Assembly (NCBI RefSeq): GCF_030693485.1
Contig: NZ_JAUYAN010000009.1
Location: 1-63,683 of the forward strand
Origin: Bradyrhizobium sp.
GTDB taxonomy: Bacteria > Pseudomonadota > Alphaproteobacteria > Rhizobiales > Xanthobacteraceae
Reading direction: 5' to 3'
Length of the DNA stretch: 63,683 nt
The position numbers and the translations under genes were made by a program. A model generated the notes under the pieces. It had not been told where the DNA came from and searched no databases. It worked only from the letters and a program-made list of their open reading frames with translations. This document shows, one piece after another, positions 8,612-17,209 of this stretch; position 1 is the stretch's first letter; each line of letters starts with the position of its first letter.

Positions 8612-9847
8612 ATGAGCGACACCAAAGCATCGGCCGACACGGGCGCCGGCAACCGCACCGGCGTCTATCTCGCTGTCCTGCAACTGGTGTTCACGCTGGG
8701 CTGGACCATCTATGTGATCTATCTGCCCAAACTCTGCGCGCAGGTCGGGATCGCGCCGTCCGCCGTCATCCTCATCCTGATGCTGGATCAGGCGATCTTC
8801 ACCATCACCGACACCGCGATGGGCATCGCCGCCGACAAGATCGCACCGTTCGTCGGCCGGCTCGGCGTCTTCGTCGGCATTGCTACCGCGATCTCCTGCG
8901 CCTCCTTTATCGCGCTACCCTATGTGGCGGGTACCGGCCCGGGCGCTCAGGTCTGGTTCATTGTCCTGATTGTGATCTGGGTGGTCACCTCATCGGCGCT
9001 GCGCGCCCCGCCGCTGACACTATTGGGGAAATACAGCGCGAAACCCGCCATCCCGTTCCTGTCGGCGCTGGCGATGCTGGGTTACGGCGTGGCCGGCGCG
9101 GCGTCGCCCTATCTCGGCGTGCTGCTGCGCAACCACGACGCCCGGATCCCCTTCGTGATTTCGGGCGTGGTGCTGCTGATCACCGCGCTGGCGCTGTCGA
9201 AAGTCGAGCGCGGTCTGGCGCAGCAACCCGCCGTGCCGACCAAGCCGGTCGAACCAACAAGAATGCTCGGTCAGATCCCGATGTTCTTCATTGCGTCGAT
9301 GGTGCTGCTGTCGCTGGGTTACCAGTTGCATTTCAGCATCAACAGCACGCCGTTCTTCCTGCGTTTTGCGAAACCGGAGGATCTGCAATGGCTGATGCCG
9401 GTGTTCTGGATCGGTTTCAACATCGCGATGTTTCCGGCCAGCGTGGTCGTAAAGCACCGCGGCGGGTTGATCGTGATGGGTGCTGCCGGCCTGCTGGGTG
9501 CGCTGGCGGTGATTGGCGCGGAGTTCGCAGGCAGCCTCAACATGCTGATTGCCGCGCAGTTCATCGCAGGCGCGGCGTGGGGCTGCATGCTGATGAGCGC
9601 GGTCGCAGCCGCGCTGGCGATCGGGGATACCGGCGCGGAAGGCAAGGTAGTGGGGCTGGTGTTCTCGGCGCTGGCGCTGGCGACTTTCGCGCGGATGGCG
9701 GCGGTCGCGGGCGGCCTCCAGAAGCTGCCGGAATATGCGCCGCTGCTGCATTGGGCCCCGGTGGCGTGCTGGGCGGTCGCCGGCGCCGGCCTGCTGGCGA
9801 TCGCGGCGTTGCGAGCGCAACAGGGGATGGTGGCAAGGAGGGTTTGA
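8612..9847 (+). CDS. MFS transporter (sugar/cation symporter-like)
   Basis: A 411-residue membrane protein with about 12 hydrophobic segments, starting after a short hydrophilic N-terminus. It has the MFS layout of two six-helix halves with a charged central loop near residue 210 (the stretch around QQPAVPTKPVEPTRM). Family resemblance is to the GPH/MFS_2-like branch, and the substrate is unknown. The start ATG at 8612 has GGGAGG 5 bases before. The longer in-frame start at 8546 lies in the repeat-like hairpin area and is rejected. It stands alone between alkB and the convergent ThDP enzyme gene. Confidence 0.75.
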   Translation: MSDTKASADTGAGNRTGVYLAVLQLVFTLGWTIYVIYLPKLCAQVGIAPSAVILILMLDQAIFTITDTAMGIAADKIAPFVGRLGVFVGIATAISCASFIALPYVAGTGPGAQVWFIVLIVIWVVTSSALRAPPLTLLGKYSAKPAIPFLSALAMLGYGVAGAASPYLGVLLRNHDARIPFVISGVVLLITALALSKVERGLAQQPAVPTKPVEPTRMLGQIPMFFIASMVLLSLGYQLHFSINSTPFFLRFAKPEDLQWLMPVFWIGFNIAMFPASVVVKHRGGLIVMGAAGLLGALAVIGAEFAGSLNMLIAAQFIAGAAWGCMLMSAVAAALAIGDTGAEGKVVGLVFSALALATFARMAAVAGGLQKLPEYAPLLHWAPVACWAVAGAGLLAIAALRAQQGMVARRV

Positions 9848-9849
9848 TT

Positions 9850-9958
9850 GTCAATCCGGGATGGTCCGAAGGAGCAGACCTGAGGTGCGCAATTGCGCAC
9901 CGGGGAATCTCGAGATTCCGGGTTCGCTCGCCAAGGGGCTCGCACCCCGGAATGACGG
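9850..9958. repeat. REP-like palindromic element, copy 3
   Basis: TCAATCCGGGATGGTCCGAAGGA at the left and CACCCCGGAATGACGG at the right frame an inner GGAATCTCGAGATTCCGGG hairpin. The left part is nearly identical to the copy at 13517. It lies between convergent genes, where a bidirectional hairpin would help separate transcripts. Confidence 0.7.
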
Positions 9959-9969
9959 GAGTGTGCAGT

Positions 9970-11598
9970 CTACGGCTTCGCCGGATGAATGAACGTCCAT
10001 GGCGTGACTTCGGAATCTCTGGGTACCTCGACGTCGATCAGATACGGCCCGCCATGCGCCAGCGCTTTCTCCAGCGCGGCGCGAAAGTGATCCGGCGAGG
10101 TAACGCGCGTCGCACCGACTCCAAAAGATTCTGCGAGCTTCACAAAGTCCGGATTGACCAGATCGGACGCCACCACGCGACCATCAAAGCGTTCGCGCTG
10201 GTCGCGCCGCACATTGCTGTAGGCGTTGTTGTTGAACACCAGCGTCACCACGGCGATGTTGAACTGCACCGCGGTCGCCAGTTCCTGCACGCCGAACATG
10301 AAGCCGCCATCGCCTGTGATCGCGACTACCGGGCGATCGGGATTCGCCACCTTGGCGCCGAGTGCGGTCGGAAAGCCGGAGCCGAGCGTGCCCTGGTAGC
10401 CCGAGGTGATGAAGGTGCGCGGCCCGTAAACCGGAAAGCCGTACCAGGAGGCAAAGCCGACCTGTGACAGTTCATCGGTGACGATGGCGTTTTGCGGCAA
10501 CACCTCGCGCAGGATGTTCAGGTAGGCCATCTGCGGCTGCACCGACTGAATTTCCTTCAGCGCCGCCGCCGAGGCGTCGCGGATCGTGGCACGACGGCCG
10601 CTGGTCTTGCTGTAACCAACCTTTCTTACCGCCGTGAGCAGCGCGTTTGTGCCGGCCGGCGCGTCGGCGACCACGGCGGCGTCAGGCGTCAGGCGGCGCA
10701 TTTCCGAGGGATCGATATCGATGCGAATCGATTTCAGGCCCTGGGGCTGAAACGGCCACCGAAACCCCGAGGCCGGCAATTCCATGCGTGTCCCGATCCC
10801 GATGATGAGGTCAGTCTGCGGCCACAGCCGATAGGCCGCCGCCATCGTCAGCCCGAGTTCATGGGCATTGGAGACGATGCCACGGCCGCTGCGGAAAGCT
10901 ACCACGGGCGCGTCGATCAGTTCGGCCAGTTCGAGGATTTCGTCACACGCGTCAATGGCTCCGCTGCCGACAAAGATCATCGGCGTCTTGCTGCCGGCGA
11001 TCAGCGCGGCGGCGGCCTTGATGCGATCGGGATCAGGCAGTGGCGCCGGGAAGGTATCGAACACTTTTGCAGGGCCGGTTTCCGCGCGCTGCGTAAACAC
11101 GTCCCAGGGCATTTCCAGCGACGCCGGGCCGCGGCGGCCCGACAGCATCTCCTGAAATGCGCGCGATACCATCGCCGGCGCGGCGTCGGGATATTCGATG
11201 CGGTCGGCCCATTTGACGAAAGTGCGCAGCGTCGCCAGCTGATCCGGCATCTCATGCAGATGACCGCGGCCCCTTCCGAGGAAGTTTGTGGGCACCTGTC
11301 CGGTCAGGCAGAGCACCGGTTCATTGCATCCGAGCGCGGTGAGCAGCGCCGCGCCGGCGTTGAGCACGCCGGGACCGGGCACTACGCTGAACACGCCAGG
11401 CCGGCCGCTCGAGCGGGCGTAGCCGAAAGCCATGTAGCCGCAGGCCTGCTCGTGCCGTGCGCCGACTACTTTCAACTGCGCCTGATGGAAGCCGTCGAAC
11501 AGGCCGTAGATCTGCGCGCCGGGCAGGCCAAATACGGTATCGACCCCATGCGCGACCAGGCCGCTCACAATCGCTTCGCCGCCGGAACTCACACTCAT
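9970..11598 (-). CDS. Thiamine-diphosphate-dependent enzyme, acetolactate synthase-like
   Basis: A 542-residue ThDP enzyme with N-terminal PYR, central and C-terminal PP domains. It shows FGLPGAQIYGLFD, the HEQ with the catalytic Glu near residue 50, and the ThDP-binding GDGGFMFGVQE to NNN stretch near residue 430. Such proteins decarboxylate 2-oxo acids or carboligate them. A small IlvH-like subunit gene is not adjacent, so branched-chain synthesis is unlikely. It is last in the leftward homoprotocatechuate operon, 28 bases after the FAH-family gene. It could act on a 2-oxo acid made by the pathway, which is inference only. The ATG at 11598 is preferred to a TTG 12 bases upstream. Confidence 0.8.
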   Translation of the reverse strand: MSVSSGGEAIVSGLVAHGVDTVFGLPGAQIYGLFDGFHQAQLKVVGARHEQACGYMAFGYARSSGRPGVFSVVPGPGVLNAGAALLTALGCNEPVLCLTGQVPTNFLGRGRGHLHEMPDQLATLRTFVKWADRIEYPDAAPAMVSRAFQEMLSGRRGPASLEMPWDVFTQRAETGPAKVFDTFPAPLPDPDRIKAAAALIAGSKTPMIFVGSGAIDACDEILELAELIDAPVVAFRSGRGIVSNAHELGLTMAAAYRLWPQTDLIIGIGTRMELPASGFRWPFQPQGLKSIRIDIDPSEMRRLTPDAAVVADAPAGTNALLTAVRKVGYSKTSGRRATIRDASAAALKEIQSVQPQMAYLNILREVLPQNAIVTDELSQVGFASWYGFPVYGPRTFITSGYQGTLGSGFPTALGAKVANPDRPVVAITGDGGFMFGVQELATAVQFNIAVVTLVFNNNAYSNVRRDQRERFDGRVVASDLVNPDFVKLAESFGVGATRVTSPDHFRAALEKALAHGGPYLIDVEVPRDSEVTPWTFIHPAKP

Positions 11599-11626
11599 GG
11601 TCTTTTCCAATCGCTCGCCAATAAAT

Positions 11627-12499
11627 TCACGAAGTCTCGTCGATCACGCCGTTGCGCAAGGTCCCGACGCCATCCGCCTCGACTTCGATGACGTCGCCGG
11701 GAACCAGGTAACGCGGCGGATCGAACCGGGCGCCGGCACCGGTCGGTGTCCCCGTGACGATGACGTCACCCGGCACCAGCGTGGTGAAGGTCGAGAGGTA
11801 GTTGAGCAAATACCGGAAGCCGAATATCAGCCGGCCGGTGCGGTCGTCCTGGCGCATCTCGCCATTGACCCGCGTGGTCAGCCGTATATCGGCGATCTGC
11901 GCCTCATCGGTGTAAGGCACGATCCACGGGCCGAGGCTGCCGGTGGAATCAAAATTCTTGCCCTGCGTGACGTTGAATTTGGCGTGCCGGACCCAATCGC
12001 GGATGGTGCCTTCATTGCATAGCGTGATCGCGGCGATGTGATCCAGCGCGGTCTTCTCCGGAATGTGCCTTCCGGCCTTGCCGATGATCAGCACCAGTTC
12101 GCCTTCGTAATCGAGTTGCGCCGAGGCGCGCGGGCGCACCAGCGGCGTGCCGTGGCCGACGAAGGAGCGCGGCGTGCGCATGAACATACTGGGATATTTC
12201 GGAGCGTTCTGGCCGTCTTTATATTCGGCGTTACGGTCCGGGTAATTCACGCCAATGCAGATGATCTTTTCCGGTGCGGGGATCGGCGGCAGCCAGGTGA
12301 CGGCGTCCAGCGCATGATCCGGCCGATGGCGCGCGGCTTCCTCCGCCAGTTTTGGCAAGGCGTCCGCGGCGATCACCTCGCGCAGCGTCGGGTATTCTTT
12401 CGCGAAGCGAGCGGAGAGATCGACGATACCGCCGTCGACGACCGCGCCGTATCGGGTCGAGCCGTCGATGGAGTAGGTAGCAAGGCGGGGAGGTATCAT
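11627..12499 (-). CDS. Fumarylacetoacetate hydrolase family protein, candidate HpaG function
   Basis: A 290-residue FAH-fold protein with the metal-binding acidic residues in LDYEGELVLIIGKAGRHI and the motif DVIVTGTPTGAGA. In homoprotocatechuate degradation the FAH-family protein HpaG decarboxylates and isomerises 5-oxopent-3-ene-1,2,5-tricarboxylate to 2-oxohept-3-enedioate. Enterobacterial HpaG is a tandem duplication of about 430 residues. Here there is a single FAH unit, so the role is likely but must be met by a homo-oligomer. The ATG at 12499 lies 13 bases after the hpaD stop, and an upstream in-frame start would overlap hpaD. Confidence 0.75.
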   Translation of the reverse strand: MIPPRLATYSIDGSTRYGAVVDGGIVDLSARFAKEYPTLREVIAADALPKLAEEAARHRPDHALDAVTWLPPIPAPEKIICIGVNYPDRNAEYKDGQNAPKYPSMFMRTPRSFVGHGTPLVRPRASAQLDYEGELVLIIGKAGRHIPEKTALDHIAAITLCNEGTIRDWVRHAKFNVTQGKNFDSTGSLGPWIVPYTDEAQIADIRLTTRVNGEMRQDDRTGRLIFGFRYLLNYLSTFTTLVPGDVIVTGTPTGAGARFDPPRYLVPGDVIEVEADGVGTLRNGVIDETS

Positions 12500-12512
12500 C
12501 AGGTTTCCGGAC

Positions 12513-13496
12513 CTAGTCTGCAATCGTGACGTCGGCGACGAACAGCGGCTCACGCACGGCCTGACCGACGAAGGGCGAGCCCTGTTCGAACCAGGAACGC
12601 GGCGCCGGTGCGCCCCACAGTGTCTGCCGGCGGGGATCCTTCAGCGACCAGCGCAGCGGTTCGTGATCGTGATCCCCCGTAAAGTAGTCGCTGGTGTAGA
12701 GCTCCAGCCGGTGACCGTCGGGATCGCGGACATACAAAAAGAACGCATTGGAAATGCCATGGCGGCCTGGTCCGCGCTCGATGTTCTTCAGGAAGCCGCT
12801 GGAGGCCATCACGTCGCACAAGTGCAAGATATTCATCGCGGTCGGCACCCAATAGGCAAAATGGTGCAGACGAGGGCCCTTGCCGTTGGTGATGGCAAAA
12901 TCATGCACATTACCCTTGCGATGCATCCAAGCCGCCGCGATACGGCCGTTCGGCCCGTCTTCCTCGCCATATTCGGTGAGGCGAAAGCCGAGACGCGCGT
13001 AGAAATCGACGGTGTCCTGCACTTCCGCCGCGAACACATTGAAGTGGTCGATCCGCTGCGGGTGACAGCCCTTGTAGAGGTCGTAGCGGCGCAACAGATG
13101 CGGGCGCTTGTCCATCGTGGCATAGAGCTCGATCTGGAAGCCGAAGGGATCGGTGAAGTGCAGGGTGCGGCCCTGGAACGGCTGCTCTGAAAACGCGTAG
13201 GTGACGCCCGCCCCGGAAAAGAACGCCGCGGCCTTGTCGAGATCGCCTTCGTTGCCGACCTTGAACCCGAGCCGGTTGCACGCCGCCGCCGCCGCCTTGC
13301 GCAGCACCAGCGAGTGATGCTGATGCTCCTCGCTGCCGCGCAGGTAGACCGCTCTGTCGTCGTGGTCCTCGACATGCAGTCCCACGGTGGTTTCGTAGAA
13401 CTCCCTGGAGGCCTTGAGGTCGGTTACGTCGAGCACGACGTGGCTGGAACGAATGATGTTGAAGGGCGGATCGAAGGTATGTGTTGGGACGGGCAT
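12513..13496 (-). CDS. hpaD: 3,4-dihydroxyphenylacetate 2,3-dioxygenase (extradiol ring cleavage)
   Basis: A 327-residue class I extradiol dioxygenase of two VOC modules, which opens homoprotocatechuate to 5-carboxymethyl-2-hydroxymuconate semialdehyde using Fe(II) or Mn(II). The three metal ligands are visible in the C-terminal module: His151 in RIDHFNV, His211/212 in LHHFAYWV and Glu265 in GHRLELY. The C-terminal tail after residue 270 (GDHDHEPLRWSL and on) is the type seen in the HPCD branch rather than in catechol or biphenyl dioxygenases. The gene is flanked by the pathway's dehydrogenase and FAH-family genes, which supports the specific assignment. Confidence 0.88.
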   Translation of the reverse strand: MPVPTHTFDPPFNIIRSSHVVLDVTDLKASREFYETTVGLHVEDHDDRAVYLRGSEEHQHHSLVLRKAAAAACNRLGFKVGNEGDLDKAAAFFSGAGVTYAFSEQPFQGRTLHFTDPFGFQIELYATMDKRPHLLRRYDLYKGCHPQRIDHFNVFAAEVQDTVDFYARLGFRLTEYGEEDGPNGRIAAAWMHRKGNVHDFAITNGKGPRLHHFAYWVPTAMNILHLCDVMASSGFLKNIERGPGRHGISNAFFLYVRDPDGHRLELYTSDYFTGDHDHEPLRWSLKDPRRQTLWGAPAPRSWFEQGSPFVGQAVREPLFVADVTIAD

Positions 13497-13516
13497 GCGA
13501 GATCCTTGTTGAATTC

Positions 13517-13592
13517 GTCATTCCGGGATGGTCCGAAGGACTAGACCCGGAATCTCGAGGTTCCGGGTTCGCTTCGCGCCCCGGAACGACGG
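13517..13592. repeat. REP-like palindromic element, copy 4
   Basis: CGTCATTCCGGGATGG at the left and CCCCGGAACGACGG at the right are inverted, with an inner CCCGGAA to TTCCGGG stem. It lies inside the hpa operon between hpaD and hpaE, where it may modulate the relative mRNA level of the two genes. Confidence 0.75.
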
Positions 13593-13598
13593 TTGATG

Positions 13599-15134
13599 CT
13601 AAATACCCAGCTTCTGAATCTTGTGCGTGCCCCGCGCCAGCGAGACGTGCTTGGTTTCCATATAGAACTCGAACGAATAGTCGCCGCCGTCGCGGCCGAT
13701 GCCAGAGGATTTCATGCCGCCAAACGGCGTCGGCAGATGGCGGACGTTCTCCGAATTGAGCCAGATCATGCCGGCCTCCAGCGCGTCGGCGACGCGCAGC
13801 GCGCGGCCCATGTCGCCGGTCCAGACATAGCCTGTCAGGCCATACTGCACGCCGTTGGCGATCTCGATCGCCTCGGCTTCGTTGCGGAACGGGATCACGG
13901 TGAGGAACGGGCCGAACACTTCCTCCTGCGCGACGCGCATGTTGGCATGCGCGCCGATGACCAGCGTCGGCTGCACGTAATGCCCGCCGCCGGGGCCGGC
14001 ATGCGGCTTGCCGCCGACGGCGATCACCGCGCCGTCCTTGCGGGCGATATCAAAGTAAGAGCAGACTTTTGCAAGATGCCGCTCGTGGATCAGCGGCCCG
14101 ATCTCGGTGGCGGGATCGAGCGGGTGCCCGACCTGCAGCGCCTTGACCCGCGCCGTGAGCTTCTCGATGAACTTCTCCGCAATGCCCTGCTGTATCAACA
14201 GCCGGCTCGACGAAGTGCAACGCTCGCCGTTCAGCGAGTAGATCATGAATACGACGGCATCGAGTGCGCGGTCGAGGTCGGCATCGTCGAACACGATCAC
14301 CGGGTTCTTGCCGCCGAGTTCGAAATGCACCCGCTTCAAGGTCGGCGCTCCCTGCGCCATGATAGCGGATCCCGTGGAGCTTTCGCCGACAAAGCCGATC
14401 GCCTTGATGGCGGGATGCTCGGTCAGCGCCTTGCCGGCTTCCTCGCCGATGCCGTGTACGGTGTTGAGCACGCCGTCGGGGACGCCTGCCTGCTTGACGA
14501 GTTTCGCCAGCAGGTCTGCCGTGACAGGCGACCATTCCGCCGGCTTGTGAACCACCGTGCAGCCCGCCGCGAGAGCAGGGGCGATTTTCCAGGTCGACAG
14601 CATGAACGGCGTATTCCACGGCGTGATGACGCCAACCGGGCCGATTGGCACCCGGGTGGAAATATTCCAGTGCTCTTCACTGGGTGTATTGAGGCCGTCG
14701 CGCGCTTCGGCGCATCGATCGGCAAAGAAGCGGAAGTTTTCCGCAGCCCGGATCGCGGCCTTGGCCATGAAGCGGTGGGCCTGACCGGTGTCGATACATT
14801 CGAGCACGGCGATATCGTCGGCGCGATCCTCGATGGCGTCGGCGACGCGGTGCAGCAGTTTTTTCCGCATCGGCGCCGGCATGTCGCGCCAGGCCTTGAA
14901 AGCCCTTGTCGCCGCCGTCGCGGCGCGATCGATATCTTCGGCATTGCCACGGGCGACGGTGGCCAGCACCGCGCCGTCGACGGGCGATCTGGTCTCAAAG
15001 CTCATGCCCGAGACCGACGGTTCGATCCTGCCGTCGATCAGGTGTCCGATGCCATCGGCCTGCAGTTGCTTCAGCAGCGGGGCTGCGCGCTCGCGATTGG
15101 CGGCAAATAAGTCTTTCGGCGTCGCCTTATCCAT
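13599..15134 (-). CDS. hpaE: 5-carboxymethyl-2-hydroxymuconate semialdehyde dehydrogenase
   Basis: A 511-residue NAD-dependent aldehyde dehydrogenase that oxidises the ring-cleavage aldehyde to 5-carboxymethyl-2-hydroxymuconate. Catalytic residues are in place: Asn174 in TPWNTPFMLS, Glu272 in FELGGKNP and Cys306 in NGERCTSSSR. The FVGESSTG coenzyme loop is near residue 248. Its start overlaps the end of hpaF by 8 bases, so the two are coupled. The 505-codon frame on the opposite strand is a shadow of the GC-rich codon pattern. Confidence 0.9.
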   Translation of the reverse strand: MDKATPKDLFAANRERAAPLLKQLQADGIGHLIDGRIEPSVSGMSFETRSPVDGAVLATVARGNAEDIDRAATAATRAFKAWRDMPAPMRKKLLHRVADAIEDRADDIAVLECIDTGQAHRFMAKAAIRAAENFRFFADRCAEARDGLNTPSEEHWNISTRVPIGPVGVITPWNTPFMLSTWKIAPALAAGCTVVHKPAEWSPVTADLLAKLVKQAGVPDGVLNTVHGIGEEAGKALTEHPAIKAIGFVGESSTGSAIMAQGAPTLKRVHFELGGKNPVIVFDDADLDRALDAVVFMIYSLNGERCTSSSRLLIQQGIAEKFIEKLTARVKALQVGHPLDPATEIGPLIHERHLAKVCSYFDIARKDGAVIAVGGKPHAGPGGGHYVQPTLVIGAHANMRVAQEEVFGPFLTVIPFRNEAEAIEIANGVQYGLTGYVWTGDMGRALRVADALEAGMIWLNSENVRHLPTPFGGMKSSGIGRDGGDYSFEFYMETKHVSLARGTHKIQKLGI

Positions 15135-15525
15135 TTGTTGTCTCCACTTTCAGGGCGTCGTGGATGTTGTTGCGCTTCCAGCTGGTTGCCTTGTCGTTGA
15201 TCTGCATGTCGAACGACAGCGCGAATTGGCTTCCGGCGAAAACCGGATCGAGATGGTCGGATAACGCGCGGAAAATATGCTCGCCCGCCCTCTTGCGCGC
15301 CGCGAGGTCACGGCCTTCGCCGAGCCGCAGCACCATTGCGAGAAAGCCGTGCCGCGGGTTGCCGTCGGCGATGGCGTAATGCTCGCACTTGATGGCGCGG
15401 ACGCGAATCCCTCCGAGCGGAAAGATCCCGGTTTCCACCGCAGCCTTGCGGACCACCTCGACGATCCCGGCCATGTCGATGCGCGCGTCGAGATTGGCGG
15501 AATATTCGATGGTGAAATGCGGCAT
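15127..15525 (-). CDS. hpaF: 5-carboxymethyl-2-hydroxymuconate delta-isomerase
   Basis: A 132-residue tautomerase-superfamily protein starting MPHFTIEYS. After removal of Met, Pro becomes the N-terminal catalytic base, as in CHMI of Escherichia coli. It moves the double bond of 5-carboxymethyl-2-hydroxymuconate to prepare it for decarboxylation. The length matches the family. It sits between hpaH and hpaE. Confidence 0.88.
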   Translation of the reverse strand: MPHFTIEYSANLDARIDMAGIVEVVRKAAVETGIFPLGGIRVRAIKCEHYAIADGNPRHGFLAMVLRLGEGRDLAARKRAGEHIFRALSDHLDPVFAGSQFALSFDMQINDKATSWKRNNIHDALKVETTNG

Positions 15526-15558
15526 GCCTTGTTTACTCCAACGATCTTGCCGGGCGTC

Positions 15559-16365
15559 TCAAGCGAAGTAGCAGTTCACGGTGCCCCAGGGACCATAGTC
15601 GGCCTGAATCGTGTCGCCTTTGCGGGTCTCGATCGGGCGGATGAACGATCCCGCCAGCACCACTTGCCCGGCTTCAAGCGCCAGCCCGTTGGCGGCGATC
15701 TTGTTGGCGAGCCAGGCCACGCTGGTGGCGGGATGGTTGAGCACGCCGGCAGCGAGGCCGGTCTCTTCCAGCTGACCATTGCGGTAACACAATGCACCGA
15801 TCCAGCGCAGGTCGGCATCATCTGGGCGTAACGGGCGGCCGCCGAGCACAATCCCGGCATTGGCGGCGTTGTCGGCAATGGTGTCGAAAATCCTGCGCGT
15901 CGATTTGGTTACGGGGTCGACCCGCTCGATCCGGGTGTCGAGGATCTCCAATGCGGGAACGACGAAATCGGTGGCATTGAGTACGTCGAACATGGTGCAA
16001 TTCGGCCCCGACAGCCGCTGCTTCATGATGAACGCCAGTTCGGCTTCCACGCGCGTGCCGATGAAGCGGTCCGAGGGCACGAGGCCGCCATCGGCAAAGA
16101 ACATGTCGTCGAGCAGGATGCCGGAATCCGGCTCGTCGATATTGAGCGCGCTCTGCATCGCCTTCGAGGTGAGGCCGATCTTGTGGCCCTTGACGATTCG
16201 GCCCTCGGCGACCTTGATCGCGACCCACGCCTTCTGGATGGCATAGGCGTCTTCAAGCGTGATGCCGGGATGATCCAGCGACAGCTGCCGGATCTGCCGG
16301 CGGGTCTTTTCCGCCTGATGGAGCCGCTCGGCGGCGCTGCGGATTTCGTCTGCGGAAAGGGCCAT
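15559..16365 (-). CDS. hpaH: 2-oxo-hept-4-ene-1,7-dioate hydratase
   Basis: A 268-residue hydratase of the HpaH/MhpD branch of the FAH superfamily, which adds water to 2-oxohept-4-enedioate to give the HpaI substrate. Features are [12 protein letters not shown] near residue 60, the metal-site region with [10 protein letters not shown] near residue 105 and [22 protein letters not shown] at the C-terminal side. It is the first gene of the leftward operon, with its promoter facing the MarR gene across a 106-base gap that holds a palindrome. Confidence 0.88.
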   Translation of the reverse strand: MALSADEIRSAAERLHQAEKTRRQIRQLSLDHPGITLEDAYAIQKAWVAIKVAEGRIVKGHKIGLTSKAMQSALNIDEPDSGILLDDMFFADGGLVPSDRFIGTRVEAELAFIMKQRLSGPNCTMFDVLNATDFVVPALEILDTRIERVDPVTKSTRRIFDTIADNAANAGIVLGGRPLRPDDADLRWIGALCYRNGQLEETGLAAGVLNHPATSVAWLANKIAANGLALEAGQVVLAGSFIRPIETRKGDTIQADYGPWGTVNCYFA

Positions 16366-16399
16366 GCGGTCACGCGAGAAAGAGGATGCCGAAAACTGA

Positions 16400-16411
16400 T
16401 TAACATGTTAA
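16400..16411. promoter_or_regulatory. Candidate HpaR operator, perfect palindrome
   Basis: TTAACATGTTAA is a perfect 12-base palindrome in the gap between divergent hpaH and hpaR. It lies 35 bases upstream of the hpaH start and 61 bases before the hpaR ATG. MarR-type regulators bind such AT-rich dyads. HpaR of enterobacteria represses its catabolic operon from a divergent intergenic region. Binding here is inferred. Confidence 0.55.
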
Positions 16412-16471
16412 GTGGTTCGGTGCAAACTGATTTGCTGCTTGCTGCAGCGCAACCTGGAGCATCCGATCGTC

Positions 16472-17005
16472 ATGGCGCGGAAGCCGTCGGCCAACAATTC
16501 CGGATCGGGTCCGGCGGGCGTACCCGTGCGGCGGGTGCCGATGCGGGATTTCTCCCGTTCGCTGCCGATGTCGCTGCTGCGCGCGCGCGAGGCGGTGATG
16601 CGGCAGTTTCGTCCCTCGCTGCGCCATCACGAATTGACCGAACAGCAATGGCGCATCCTGCGCGCGCTGGCGGCGGTCGAGACCATCGAGGTCACCGAAC
16701 TGGCGCGGACCGCGTTTCTGCTGGGGCCGAGCCTGTCCCGCATCCTGCGGGACCTCGAAGCGCGGGAATTGATCGAGCGCCGGGTTGCGGAAGCCGATCA
16801 GCGTCGCGCCGTGGTGTCGATTTCGGCTGATGGCCTCAAGCTGATCGAGGCGGTCGCGCCGTCGTCTGAAGCGATCTATGCCGCCATCACCCGACGTTAC
16901 GGCGCCCGCAAGCTCGCTGAATTGCAGGACATGCTGCATGCGCTGGAAAACAGCCTTTCCGCAATGGAAGTGGCGGAGGAAGGCAGCGCGGAGCCGGAAC
17001 AGTAA
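16472..17005 (+). CDS. hpaR: MarR-type regulator of homoprotocatechuate degradation
   Basis: A 177-residue winged-helix regulator. The N-terminal VPMRDFSRSLPMSLLRAREAVMRQFRPSL helix, TEQQWRILRALA, the recognition region LGPSLSRILRDLEARELIERR and the wing EADQRRAVVSI match HpaR/HpcR, the homoprotocatechuate-operon repressor relieved by the aromatic ligand. Divergent placement from hpaH agrees. The ATG at 16472 starts the canonical N-terminus. A GTG-started extension from 16412 would begin beside the palindrome without a ribosome binding site. Confidence 0.85.
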   Translation: MARKPSANNSGSGPAGVPVRRVPMRDFSRSLPMSLLRAREAVMRQFRPSLRHHELTEQQWRILRALAAVETIEVTELARTAFLLGPSLSRILRDLEARELIERRVAEADQRRAVVSISADGLKLIEAVAPSSEAIYAAITRRYGARKLAELQDMLHALENSLSAMEVAEEGSAEPEQ

Positions 17006-17209
17006 GCGCAAATTTGCATGATGCTACCGGCACGATGCATAGCGGCCGGGCAAATCATCGCAATCGAGCCCCGATGCCGGTGGAAACCATAGACACGCCC
17101 GCGATTTTTCGCTCAAAGTGACTGCCAAGCCGGTCATGAAAACCGGCGCGGGAGCAGGGGACGCCGCTGACGATGCGGCTGTCCCAGACAGGCAGAACGA
17201 AATCCGCTT

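Noticed and set aside
10492..15110. Long plus-strand frames (399 and 505 codons) opposite the ThDP enzyme and hpaE
   Set aside because: Shadows of GC3 bias; no motifs, no ribosome binding sites.
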